A stretch of 64,000 nt of DNA from Porifericola rhodea. GTDB taxonomy: Bacteria > Bacteroidota > Bacteroidia > Cytophagales > Cyclobacteriaceae. Both the position numbers and the translations under genes were made by a program. The notes under the pieces are model-generated. The model ran no database searches, was not told the DNA's origin, and saw only the letters and a program-made list of their open reading frames with translations. The stretch spans positions 3,984,501 through 4,048,500 of the forward strand of contig NZ_CP119421.1 of assembly GCF_030506305.1 (NCBI RefSeq). Direction: 5' to 3'. Below are positions 36,612 to 45,269 of the stretch, piece by piece. The first letter of the stretch is position 1. The number at the start of each line of letters is the position of its first letter.

Positions 36612-37016
36612 ATGATGAAATTTAACAAAGTGCTGTTGGTGGATGATGATGAAATCTCAAATTTTATCAATACACAGGTTTTGATGGACATAAATCTGGC
36701 AGATGATATCATGGTTGCCATGAATGGGCAGGAAGCACTAGAGTTGTTGCGAGAGAGTTATGAAACTGACGATACATTTGGTCGGCCAGAATTGATATTC
36801 CTGGATCTTAACATGCCTATAATGGATGGCTTCAGTTTCTTGCAGGCATGTGAGTTCTGCAAAAATGGAAACATCAAAGTTGTGGTATTGTCCTCTTCTA
36901 CCAATAGTAAAGATATGGAAGCAGCTCAGAGGTTTCCTCAGGTAAAGTATTATTTGAACAAACCTCTGACTGCCGATAAAGTGGAACAGGCCTTAGCTGC
37001 ATTTAGCAGCAATTAA
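36612..37016 (+). CDS. Single-domain response regulator
   Basis: A 134-residue CheY-like receiver with no output domain. The acidic pocket is D11-D12 and the phosphorylated aspartate D65 in LIFLDLNMP. The switch Ser is in VVLSSST and the conserved K117 in LNKPLT. It should be phosphorylated by a separate kinase and act by protein contacts. The GAF-PAS protein earlier in the window lacks an ATPase, so it is not an obvious partner. The gene is convergent with the PorE-like gene. Confidence 0.9.
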   Translation: MMKFNKVLLVDDDEISNFINTQVLMDINLADDIMVAMNGQEALELLRESYETDDTFGRPELIFLDLNMPIMDGFSFLQACEFCKNGNIKVVVLSSSTNSKDMEAAQRFPQVKYYLNKPLTADKVEQALAAFSSN

Positions 37017-37021
37017 GCTGC

Positions 37022-38956
37022 TTACTTTGTATCCAGTATTTTAATAATCTCAATCTCGGTACGACGGTTGAGTGCTCTGCCTCCTTCTTCGTAATCGTTG
37101 GAAGCAACTGGCTTACTTTCTCCAAAACCTTTAGCGGTAATTCTATCCTGCGACAGACCAAAATTGAGGAGATAGTCAGCTACTGCTCTTGCTCTTTCTT
37201 CCGATAGGTGTTGATTATAAGCGGCATCTCCTACATTATCGGTATGTCCGTTAATCTGAATTACAATATTCGGCTGAGCCTTAAGAAGGGTATAAATTTG
37301 ATTAAGCTCCACTAAAGATTCTTTACGAATGTTTGATTTGTTGGTGTCAAAGAAAATATTCTTTAGTACCCCAATAGTACCTACTTTACTTTCCTGTAAG
37401 CTGATATCCAGGCGGTTTTGTTGGTTTGGCTTCAGTGAAGAAGACTTCAGGTTTTGTGAGTAGAAGAGGTAGCCATCACTTTCTACTGTAAGCCCGAGAT
37501 TTTTACCTTCAGGTATGGCTATTTTAAATGAACCGGTTTCCGGGTTAGAAATGGTACGAGTAACTACAATATTTTTCTCGTTATCGGATAGAATTATTTC
37601 AGCTTCCAGAAACTCACCGGTTTCAATGTTTTTGATGGTACCTACCAGATAAGTCTCCTTGTCTTTTTTGCGAGCCAATGTCATCAGGGGAGCATCTCTT
37701 TTCTCCTGTATAAAATCTCGTTTATCCATCAGGATAGCATAAATATCATTACCACCAAGTCCATCTTCACGAGCTGTTGCGTAATAGCCGTACTCATTGT
37801 TTTTGGCAATTACGAAATAATTATCATCCTGAGCGGTATTAATAGGATAAGCCAGGTTTACTGGTGTTGTCCATTTCTCACGTAGGTATTTGCTTTTAAA
37901 AATATCAAAGCCTCCCATACCCAGGTGGCCGGTTGAACTAAAGTACAAAGTTTCTCCATCGGCATGAATAAATGGAGCATCTTCATCACCGGCAGTATTA
38001 ATTTTAGGCCCCAGATTTATAGGCTTACCCCAGCGGTTAAAATCGTCCAGGGTTGAAACATAAATGTCAAATCCACCATACCCGCCAGGGCGGTTACTAG
38101 AAAAATAGAGTTTGTTACCTTCACCATTCATAGAAATGGACAATTCACGATAGGGTGAGTTAACACCGCCCACCGGCTTGGGCTCTCCCCACTTTTCGCC
38201 ATCAAATGTGGATACGTAGAAATCACCATCGCCTTCATCCATGTAGATAAAGAGCTGGGTTCCATCAGGTGAGATTGCCGCTCCACACTCATGGTAATTG
38301 GTGTTTACGGCTCCCTTAATTTTTTCAGGTGCTTTCCAGCTATTGTTTTCTCTGTGAGAAATATAGATGTCCTCATAATAGTTATTGTCGTAGGCCATCT
38401 CATTTCCGGTAGAACCTTCACGACGAGAGGTAAAAATTAAAGAATTACCATCCGCTGTTACCAAAGGGGCATAGTCCTGATTGTCGGAGTTGACAGTTTT
38501 GAGGTTAGTGATTTTAACATTTTTGGGATTATTTATATACTCAATACCTATTGCACACTGCATAATGTGTTGGTCAGCGGCAAAGGTATTATCGGTCATT
38601 TCCCGGTAAGTACTAAAGTGGTCCAGCGCTTCCATAAATTTATGGTTGAACTGATAAGCCAGGGCCAGATTGTAGATCATCTCGTCCTTAGGTTTTTCAG
38701 TATTTTCGTACACTTTAATCATGTACGGAAGCGCACGGTCTTTATATTTACTTTTAAGGTAAGCCTGCCCGATTCGGTAAGCTAGATTCAGATCATTGGG
38801 TTCTTCTTTTTCCGCTTCCAGATAGGTATTCACAGCCTCTGTATAAAAACCATCCCGATAGTATTTATCAGCGGTCTTCATTAGTTTTTTGAAAGACTGT
38901 GCCTCAGCAGAAAAAGAAAGTAATACAAGGCAAATACAGCTAATAATTTGTCTCAT
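37022..38956 (-). CDS. PorE-like OmpA-family protein (TPR, PD40 propeller, CRD, OmpA)
   Basis: 644 residues from the ATG at 38956; an in-frame start 11 codons upstream would bury the signal peptide (MRQIISCICLVLLSFSAEAQ). Order: TPR repeats about 15-125, WD40-like PD40 repeats about 150-400 (YFSSNRPGGYGGFDIYVST, YFSSTGHLGMGGFDIFKS), a carboxypeptidase-regulatory beta domain about 440-520, and an OmpA C-terminal peptidoglycan-binding domain (INGHTDNVGDAAYNQHLSE). This order is that of PorE, the periplasmic T9SS component that ties the secretion machine to peptidoglycan. The T9SS-targeted protease in this window would be a client of that system. Other OmpA-PD40 proteins share parts of the architecture. 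Confidence 0.85.
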   Translation of the reverse strand: MRQIISCICLVLLSFSAEAQSFKKLMKTADKYYRDGFYTEAVNTYLEAEKEEPNDLNLAYRIGQAYLKSKYKDRALPYMIKVYENTEKPKDEMIYNLALAYQFNHKFMEALDHFSTYREMTDNTFAADQHIMQCAIGIEYINNPKNVKITNLKTVNSDNQDYAPLVTADGNSLIFTSRREGSTGNEMAYDNNYYEDIYISHRENNSWKAPEKIKGAVNTNYHECGAAISPDGTQLFIYMDEGDGDFYVSTFDGEKWGEPKPVGGVNSPYRELSISMNGEGNKLYFSSNRPGGYGGFDIYVSTLDDFNRWGKPINLGPKINTAGDEDAPFIHADGETLYFSSTGHLGMGGFDIFKSKYLREKWTTPVNLAYPINTAQDDNYFVIAKNNEYGYYATAREDGLGGNDIYAILMDKRDFIQEKRDAPLMTLARKKDKETYLVGTIKNIETGEFLEAEIILSDNEKNIVVTRTISNPETGSFKIAIPEGKNLGLTVESDGYLFYSQNLKSSSLKPNQQNRLDISLQESKVGTIGVLKNIFFDTNKSNIRKESLVELNQIYTLLKAQPNIVIQINGHTDNVGDAAYNQHLSEERARAVADYLLNFGLSQDRITAKGFGESKPVASNDYEEGGRALNRRTEIEIIKILDTK

Positions 38957-39095
38957 AGTGAAAACGCACTTTGAATGATTAATGCGCAATTACTAAGAGT
39001 AGAGACAAAATAAAAACTTAGAAATTAGCTCAGCATATTGATGTATAAAAATTCATAAATATGCAGCGTTTGCACTCATATGTCTGTCTGTACAG

Positions 39096-40397
39096 CTATT
39101 TTTTCTGAGTGTGCCACATTTTTAGCTGAGATTTGTAGTCTGTATAATGTATGTATCTCTCATTGGTAAGGAAGAGCATTTGTAAAGGGTTGCCACTACC
39201 TGCATTATGCACCGCATAAGGGCGTATATTGTCTAGTGTAGAGTTTTGTGTAATTGCTATGCTTTTCCATTTTCCTGACTTTTTTCTTTGCCATTGTTCA
39301 ATCTCAAATACACCTTTCTTCTGGCGCGAGAGATAAACGGTAGTAGGATCTTCATGGTCTAGCACCACACCGCCTGAATAATTTTGCTCTCTTTCTACAG
39401 AACCTGCCGGCGTCTGTGGGAACCAGCTTCCAGCAAAAGTAAGTTCTTCGCGCTGCCACTGCTTACCATCCCAGTGAGTGTAATGGTAATAATGCGTAGA
39501 GTCTTCCGGAAATACAGCATAGGTTAAGACGGGTTTTCCTTCTTTGTCTGCGGCAATATCCCATATCCATGCTTTGTTTGAAGTTTGCCCATTATGTACC
39601 TGTTCGGCCTGTTGAGGAGAAAAGGGGAGCTCATCCATGCTTGCAATTTTATTGCCTCCGGCAGTAAAAAAACTACCATTCTGATAATAGGTGTAATATA
39701 TGCTATTGTCAGTTTCTCGTCGTGGGTGACCATCTGTAAAGGCAATGTGTAGCTTTTCTCCATCACTGAAGGCTTTAACATATGGCCGACGGTCTCGGTA
39801 TATTCTTTCAGGTAAAACCATTATTTTACCTTTAGACCAGCTTTTGCCACCATCTTTAGAGATGGAATAATTGGGTTTGAAATCCATGCCTCTCCAAAGC
39901 AAAAACAGTTCATCTTTTACCTTCCATATATTTACATACGTATAGGTTTTAGAAAATTCCGAATAGGTAGCGGTATCATTCAGCGCCAGTTCACGTCTTT
40001 CTTCCCAGGCATCAATTTGTTCAGGATATTTAGATGTTAGTAGATATATAGGTGTTTCTCTGGAATGCTTTGCATAAAAAACCATTAATTTGCCCTCTTC
40101 TGTGATATGGATAGCTGGATTATCATGGTCATCCACTTCTAACTTGTTATGCAACACATATGACTCCTGCTCACCGGTCTGATGATCATAATAACCAATC
40201 ATAATACTACCCGAAGAATCTACCCAGCCAATATAGGTTCGCTGGTGTTTTCCTTCGTAATACACAGCTCTGGGGTCTGAGAACCAGCACCAGGCACCAT
40301 CATCTGCAAAAGTAGCTACTTTGCCCTGGGCAAATATTTTAGTGCATAATAAAAGAGACAAAAACAGTAGAGGAGTAAATAGTTTAAGGCTTTTCAT
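39096..40397 (-). CDS. Exported BNR-repeat (BNR_4-like) propeller protein
   Basis: A 433-residue protein with a signal peptide ending at CTKIFAQ. The mature part is a seven-bladed-propeller type with repeated Asp-box-like turns (SISKDGGKSWSKG is the clearest) and the opening ADDGAWCWFSDPRAVY typical of BNR_4 proteins. Members occur in glycan-utilisation loci and include polysaccharide lyases and glycan-binding proteins. Several conserved His, Arg and Tyr (DDHDNPAIH, RDRRPY, WFPQTP) could form an active site. The function is not decided; the sulfatase and TonB receptor genes lie 8 kb away. Confidence 0.75.
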   Translation of the reverse strand: MKSLKLFTPLLFLSLLLCTKIFAQGKVATFADDGAWCWFSDPRAVYYEGKHQRTYIGWVDSSGSIMIGYYDHQTGEQESYVLHNKLEVDDHDNPAIHITEEGKLMVFYAKHSRETPIYLLTSKYPEQIDAWEERRELALNDTATYSEFSKTYTYVNIWKVKDELFLLWRGMDFKPNYSISKDGGKSWSKGKIMVLPERIYRDRRPYVKAFSDGEKLHIAFTDGHPRRETDNSIYYTYYQNGSFFTAGGNKIASMDELPFSPQQAEQVHNGQTSNKAWIWDIAADKEGKPVLTYAVFPEDSTHYYHYTHWDGKQWQREELTFAGSWFPQTPAGSVEREQNYSGGVVLDHEDPTTVYLSRQKKGVFEIEQWQRKKSGKWKSIAITQNSTLDNIRPYAVHNAGSGNPLQMLFLTNERYIHYTDYKSQLKMWHTQKK

Positions 40398-40411
40398 AAA
40401 GTTGTGTTAGC

Positions 40412-40484
40412 AGAAAAAAAAGTCTGATCCAAAATAATCAAGATTAGCCACATAGCGAAACCTTGATACATTTAGATCAGACTT
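40412..40484 (-). terminator. Long-looped terminator after the YkgJ-type gene
   Basis: AAGTCTGATC (40420-40429) pairs with GATCAGACTT (40475-40484), and inner ATCAAG/CTTGAT arms (40437-40442, 40462-40467) stack within. On the minus strand the stem is followed by eight T (complement of 40412-40419). Confidence 0.6.
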
Positions 40485-40504
40485 AGTTAAAGAATTGAGT
40501 TAAT

Positions 40505-41101
40505 TTATGATGCTTTCAGAGGGGATCTGTAGCTGTAATACGCCAGTACTTCTTCTAATGCTAATCTTATGGCAGTATTAATTGGATAAAACTTCTCAGT
40601 AAGTCGGTAATCAATATTGCAAAGGCGAAAGTAGTAGTTTCGCATTACTGGTGCAGGCCGGCCTTCTTTAATCCATGCTTCGGCCCTCTGAAGTTCAGGC
40701 ACACGTTCAGTTTTAATAACATTGCAGGTGGAAAGTCTTTTGCTTCCATATTTATCAAAGGCAAGCGAAAAGCCAAAGAGCCTGCATATCATTCCCCTGT
40801 AGTTGTACTGTGTGCATTTACCCTGCTGCTTATCGGTACCTAATGCCAAAAGCACCGCGCAAACCTGGCTGGAGTCAAATGTTTTTAACTTTTCTAGAAA
40901 CTTCTCTGCTTCCCCTTGGGTATGCAGGTGCAAAGCTAAGGGCAAAAATTCCAGAATAGTGGCATCTATATCTGGTTTAAAACAGCACTTACCGCATCCA
41001 CTAACGCAATGCAGGTTAGTGCCTTGTGTAAAGAGTTGCATCTCCCGACTTAACTCCTCATACAACTTTTCTACTGCTTTTACTTTTTTCTTGATGGACA
41101 T
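40505..41101 (-). CDS. YkgJ-family cysteine-cluster protein
   Basis: A 198-residue protein with the YkgJ-type metal cluster: GCGKCCFKPD in the N-terminal third, then QGKCTQYNYRGMICRLFGF and STCNVIK. The cysteines (C-x2-CC early, then C, C, C) probably bind zinc or an Fe-S cluster. The biochemical role of the family is not known; some members occur with methyltransferases or flagellar genes. It is 89 bp after the large Type ISP-like gene on the same strand, too far for clear coupling. Confidence 0.85.
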   Translation of the reverse strand: MSIKKKVKAVEKLYEELSREMQLFTQGTNLHCVSGCGKCCFKPDIDATILEFLPLALHLHTQGEAEKFLEKLKTFDSSQVCAVLLALGTDKQQGKCTQYNYRGMICRLFGFSLAFDKYGSKRLSTCNVIKTERVPELQRAEAWIKEGRPAPVMRNYYFRLCNIDYRLTEKFYPINTAIRLALEEVLAYYSYRSPLKAS

Positions 41102-41190
41102 ATTTTGTTTGAAAATTAAAGTAAATACTTCAATTTTTAGAAAAGAGTTGCAGTATGAAATTAAAAAAAAAATTGGGATGAAAACTACCC

Positions 41191-43923
41191 CTAACTATCC
41201 CTTTGTGGTACTTCTACTTTTGTCAGTTTACTAGCCATCAGACATAGTTTTTTTAGCTGAATGGCTAGGTTTTGAGTATCGCTCAGAGCATCTGTTTTAA
41301 ACTTGTCCCTTACTAATTTATGTTTAGGCTTGTACTGTTTTAGATAGTCCAGATAAGGCACAAAAATGTATGCTTTCAGGTATTGATATTGCCAGCTCTC
41401 TACCGGAATATTGCTCAAGGTAAGTTGTTGCGCTTTTTCTTTCAGGATGATCACACTCCTCTCTTCATCATAGTCGTACTGAAGAGTTCTGCTCAACGGT
41501 TTTTCAAACTTCTCAGTTTTAGATTGTATCTGAGCTAAGGGGTTTTGAGAGTCAGTAGAGATATTCTGTACGTCAAAAAAAGCTTTACCCAGCGCGACCC
41601 ATTTTCTGAAGCCTGGGAGTAGAGGAATACGTGGCCACTCGCGCTGCAAAAACACACCATATTTTTTTTGATAGGCTGAATCCTGCAATTGAGCAAAACT
41701 GTAGTAAAAAATATTTTCTTTACTGACGGCTTCTGCATCTTTTAGGGCTTCATCAAACTTGAAAGTGATAGCAGAAAGTTGCTCATTTAGCTCCTGAGCA
41801 TATGCGCGTACCCTTTGGTAAATCCCTTTGCGTTCTACAGCACCTCGCTCCAAATGTTGTACTTTGCTACTAAGCTCTGCTATTTTTTCACGTGCCGGAT
41901 TGAGTAAACTTATATCTGTACTATAATGCTGGGCATTCTGAAGCAACTGATGTATCTGATCCGGGTATTTGCGAATTAGCGGTAGGTCACGGCTAACTGA
42001 AGCTATGCTTTCCAGCGTTTGAGTAATAGCAAGAGGAGGAAAGGCTTCTGCTTTGGTCTGGGGTTGATGAATAAGCTGTTCATAATATTCAGAGAATACC
42101 TTAAGAGCTGCATCACTGATATTGTACTCTTGGTCTGCTGAATAGATTGGAAAACCAACTCTATTGTTTTGGGCAAGCCAGGGAGATACTGTAGCAAAAG
42201 ACTGAAGTGGCTGTGTCTCATAGACAATGGTAGCTACTTCAGACATAAACTTATTCATGAGTAGTTCCTCATGATAAATATATAAATACACAAAAGGCGC
42301 TACTTGTATCGCTTTAATCTTCTGGCTATCAAATTTTAATCTCATACCGCCCTTAGCCATACTGTGAAGGCTTTCTGGCCATTTTATTTCATCTGGAAGA
42401 TCTCCGTTGGCATTTAAAGCCTTGCTATATTGCTTAATCAGGTATCTTACTTTTTTCTCCAGTATTTTTGCCGATGGAGCTACGAGCCAGGAGCCTAAAT
42501 GTGGGTTTGTGCCCTCGCTACTGTTTATGAATATAGCATCCTCAGAACCGTATAGCGGAAGGTGTTCAAAAAAATCTGTATCAGGTAAGCTGATCCAGTA
42601 GTTTTGACTGATAAAATCAATCTCTTTCCATTTTAAGTCATCAGCATCTTCTATTCCTTTTTGTAAAAGCTTTTGCAAAGGAATGGTACAATGTCTTATC
42701 TCGTAGTTTCTTTTAACAGAAGCAGATTTTTTTACAAGGTAAAGCACGCAAAGTCCTTTTTGATCATCAGGAAGCTCCAGTATGTATACCTCCTGAAAGT
42801 GTTGGTAGACATAAGTTCTAAAATACAGGTCTTTATCAGATTCCAACACCTCATCTGGAAGTACACAAAGCAGAATAGCTGATTCTTTTAGTTTTTCAAT
42901 CGCCCAAAACACAAGTCTGTCTCTTTCCTGAATACTTGTCTGTTCAATTCCTGATTTTTGAACGTCCTCTAAAATTTTATTGTCTAATGCATCTGCACCT
43001 CGTTGTGCATAACGATAGGGGTGAGGCTGTTTTCTAAGGTCTAGAGCGATTAGGGGGTAGCTAGTATTCTGAATCTGACGAGCTTCACTCGCAGAATTTT
43101 GAGGAGCAAAAAGACTGGTTTGTTGGCCATGATACTGCTCTCTAACTAAATCCTCCCAATCAATTAGATGCTCACCCTGAGGTGCTAGCAAGTTTAGTCC
43201 TATCCACATCAGGTCTATCTGCACCTGGTTAAGCTTGTTGGTGGGAGAAGAGTCTAATAGAGCAGATTCACTAAGTTGTGCAAAAGCAGTTGTCCAGTTG
43301 CTTTCTTCAAAATTGATAAGTAGTAACTTTGCCTCTTCATCGTGTATACTTAGCCCTATGCGTCTTTTAGACAAATACTGTAGATAATCTAACAGCGACC
43401 TGGATGCTAGTTCTGAAAATGATGGTTGATATGCTCGGTATTCACTAACAAAATGCAGGTACTGCCATACTTTTAGTTGGGCATCTGCTTTCAGCTGGCT
43501 TTCTATTAGGTGCTTAATTCCGGATAATTCTTCCAACTTGCTTTTTACAGCTTTATCCTTAACAAAAGCATCAGTCAGTTTAGTGAAAAATGGAAAGCGC
43601 TGACTGAAGATTTTCCATTGCTTTTCTGAGAGTATGGTCTGTAGAAAGAGTACAGTAGCAGTAATCTTAAGCAGGTCGTTTTCCCGCAGGCGATCGCTAA
43701 GTCTGATTACAAGGTTTTGCTTTAGATCGTTTAGAACTATTCGTAATTTTTTGTTCTGACTGCAAACTTCCTTTAATTCTCTGTTAAGCTGCTTAAATGA
43801 TTTTTGATAAGCCTCCTGCCATATGCTAAGGTGCTGCTCTACAAAGCTGAGAGCTGGCTGGTCTGCATCACAAACCAAAGGCAGGTAGTTGAGAAAGGTT
43901 TGGCTCTTTTGATCTAAAAGCAT
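41191..43923 (-). CDS. Large protein related to Type ISP restriction-modification enzymes, methylase motifs lost
   Basis: A 910-residue soluble protein. Residues about 535-910 follow the pattern after the methylase core of Type ISP (LlaBIII-like) enzymes. The IKAIQVAPFVYLYIYHEEL block corresponds to the IRxVxYRPFD segment, VGFPIYSADQEYNISDAAL (588-606) to the FPLYLYP/LSPE block, and 738-785 (IFYYSFAQLQDSAYQKKYGV, then FLQREWPRIPLLPGFRK) and 840-863 to the specificity domain. Residues 325-400 (ERDRLVFWAIEKLKESAILL, YILELPDDQKG) fit the methylase region. However, there is no glycine-rich SAM motif I, and the expected N-P-P-Y is degenerate (LRKQPHPYRY, 296-305). The nuclease and helicase parts are absent. 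The N-terminal 150 residues are helical and unassigned. It is probably a DNA-binding protein or inactive remnant, but the frame is intact over 2.7 kb. Confidence 0.6.
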   Translation of the reverse strand: MLLDQKSQTFLNYLPLVCDADQPALSFVEQHLSIWQEAYQKSFKQLNRELKEVCSQNKKLRIVLNDLKQNLVIRLSDRLRENDLLKITATVLFLQTILSEKQWKIFSQRFPFFTKLTDAFVKDKAVKSKLEELSGIKHLIESQLKADAQLKVWQYLHFVSEYRAYQPSFSELASRSLLDYLQYLSKRRIGLSIHDEEAKLLLINFEESNWTTAFAQLSESALLDSSPTNKLNQVQIDLMWIGLNLLAPQGEHLIDWEDLVREQYHGQQTSLFAPQNSASEARQIQNTSYPLIALDLRKQPHPYRYAQRGADALDNKILEDVQKSGIEQTSIQERDRLVFWAIEKLKESAILLCVLPDEVLESDKDLYFRTYVYQHFQEVYILELPDDQKGLCVLYLVKKSASVKRNYEIRHCTIPLQKLLQKGIEDADDLKWKEIDFISQNYWISLPDTDFFEHLPLYGSEDAIFINSSEGTNPHLGSWLVAPSAKILEKKVRYLIKQYSKALNANGDLPDEIKWPESLHSMAKGGMRLKFDSQKIKAIQVAPFVYLYIYHEELLMNKFMSEVATIVYETQPLQSFATVSPWLAQNNRVGFPIYSADQEYNISDAALKVFSEYYEQLIHQPQTKAEAFPPLAITQTLESIASVSRDLPLIRKYPDQIHQLLQNAQHYSTDISLLNPAREKIAELSSKVQHLERGAVERKGIYQRVRAYAQELNEQLSAITFKFDEALKDAEAVSKENIFYYSFAQLQDSAYQKKYGVFLQREWPRIPLLPGFRKWVALGKAFFDVQNISTDSQNPLAQIQSKTEKFEKPLSRTLQYDYDEERSVIILKEKAQQLTLSNIPVESWQYQYLKAYIFVPYLDYLKQYKPKHKLVRDKFKTDALSDTQNLAIQLKKLCLMASKLTKVEVPQRDS

Positions 43924-43969
43924 ATTGTTTTTTGGAGGACAAAGTTCGTGTCCGCAATATACAAGACAT

Positions 43970-43998
43970 AAAAAAGTCCGACCCGTTTTGGACCGAAC
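43970..43998 (-). terminator. Terminator after the YtxH-like gene
   Basis: GTCCGACCC (43976-43984) and GGACCGAAC (43990-43998) pair, allowing G-U, and on the minus strand the stem is followed by six T (complement of 43970-43975). Confidence 0.6.
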
Positions 43999-44019
43999 TC
44001 TTTGTGTTAAACGCTAAAG

Positions 44020-44418
44020 TTATGAGTGAGTACTGCCATTAATACCTAGCTTTTCTTCGGCATTGCGTCGGGCCTCTTCCATTTCACTTTCCAAATCTAT
44101 ATGACCATTCTCAGTCAAAAAAAAACTGCTGATACGATCTCTTAACCTCTCACCAGACTCTGGTGCCAGTAAGATAGCGGTAATAGAGCCAGCCACGAGA
44201 CCTCCGATAAAACCAGCTATCATAGCACCGGAGTCATCAGATTTTTTTGGAGGAGTTTTGGTAAGCAGGTGCTGTTGCTCAAGAAGTTTCTCTTTTAGCA
44301 TTTTGTTCATAGCCAGGGCGGAGCCAGTAACAAAGCTTATAGTTTTAAGGGCTTCTAAAGAAGGAAATCTTTTTTTCTTCTTTTTGCCAAATGAAAAAGA
44401 TCCATTTCCGAATTTCAT
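44020..44418 (-). CDS. YtxH-domain protein
   Basis: A 132-residue protein. The hydrophobic Gly/Ala segment GAMIAGFIGGLVAGSITAILL is one membrane helix, followed directly by APESGERLRDRISSFF, the YtxH signature, and a charged C-terminal helix. The N terminus is very basic (KKKKKRFPSLEALK). YtxH proteins are small membrane proteins associated with general stress responses. It is monocistronic with its own terminator. Confidence 0.8.
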   Translation of the reverse strand: MKFGNGSFSFGKKKKKRFPSLEALKTISFVTGSALAMNKMLKEKLLEQQHLLTKTPPKKSDDSGAMIAGFIGGLVAGSITAILLAPESGERLRDRISSFFLTENGHIDLESEMEEARRNAEEKLGINGSTHS

Positions 44419-44532
44419 AGGTAAAAAAGTTAATGTGTAAAGTTATTTCTCTAGCCTAATTTACAAGGATTAGGGTGATATTCAAACGATATTAAAGAGC
44501 TGTAGTTTTTTAAAATCAGATAAAAGATAAGT

Positions 44533-45195
44533 TTAGTAGCTAATTTCTACCTCCTGATTTCCCTTATTCTGCTGATAAAGGGTCCAGTATTGCTCAGCAA
44601 TAGCATCAGGGTTATATCTGTCGTCGCTAAGTTGTACAAAGCCATTGACCGTGACAGTAGCTACATGAATGTTGTTGGGTTGTAGTAATTGGTGCAGGCT
44701 TTGCGCAAGGTTGCGAAGTGCTGCTTTGCCTAAGCCAAGAGAGCCATATTGAGGATTTGGCTCCGTAGCTAAGCCCCCTCCGGTAAAAAAGATTTTGCCG
44801 CCTCCTTTTTGTTTCATAAGCGGAACTACCGCCTGGCTGGCATTAAGAGCGCCTATTGTATTTACTTTAAAGTCATCTATCAACTGATGATCGCTGGCAT
44901 TCAGCAGGTTAATTTGGCTTACTGCTGCTGCGTTATAAATGAGTACATCGGTAGGACCGAGCGACTCATGAATGTAGTTAATACTTTTGGTGAGTTCTTC
45001 TTTCTGAGAGGCATCAGCCAGATAATAATAAGCTTCTATACCATCACGATGTAGCTTCTTTTGTATTCGGTCCAGCTTATCATTGCTACGAGATACCATA
45101 GCTATGGTAAAATCTTCCTGACCAAAGCGGCGGGCGATTGCCATGCTTATGCCATCGCCCATGCCAATGATTGTAAGTATCTTGCTTTCAGACAT
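44533..45195 (-). CDS. SDR-family protein without the catalytic tyrosine
   Basis: A 220-residue short-chain dehydrogenase fold. The cofactor loop is GMGDGISMAIA (11-21), with VSRS for NADP specificity and YNAA as the NAG equivalent. The active-site stretch reads YGSLGLGKAALRN: lysine 157 is present, but the position four residues before it, normally Tyr, is Leu153. The GGG at 140 also replaces the usual Ser region. It may bind NADP(H) without classic reductase chemistry. It is 74 bp downstream of the esterase start region's opposite neighbour, on the same strand, with no clear pathway. Confidence 0.75.
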   Translation of the reverse strand: MSESKILTIIGMGDGISMAIARRFGQEDFTIAMVSRSNDKLDRIQKKLHRDGIEAYYYLADASQKEELTKSINYIHESLGPTDVLIYNAAAVSQINLLNASDHQLIDDFKVNTIGALNASQAVVPLMKQKGGGKIFFTGGGLATEPNPQYGSLGLGKAALRNLAQSLHQLLQPNNIHVATVTVNGFVQLSDDRYNPDAIAEQYWTLYQQNKGNQEVEISY

Positions 45196-45269
45196 TTTTA
45201 GCGTTCCTTTTGGTCAAGTAACTCATTTTTGTCAAACAGGTTTAAATCCTGAGGGATAATATCTGAAGG

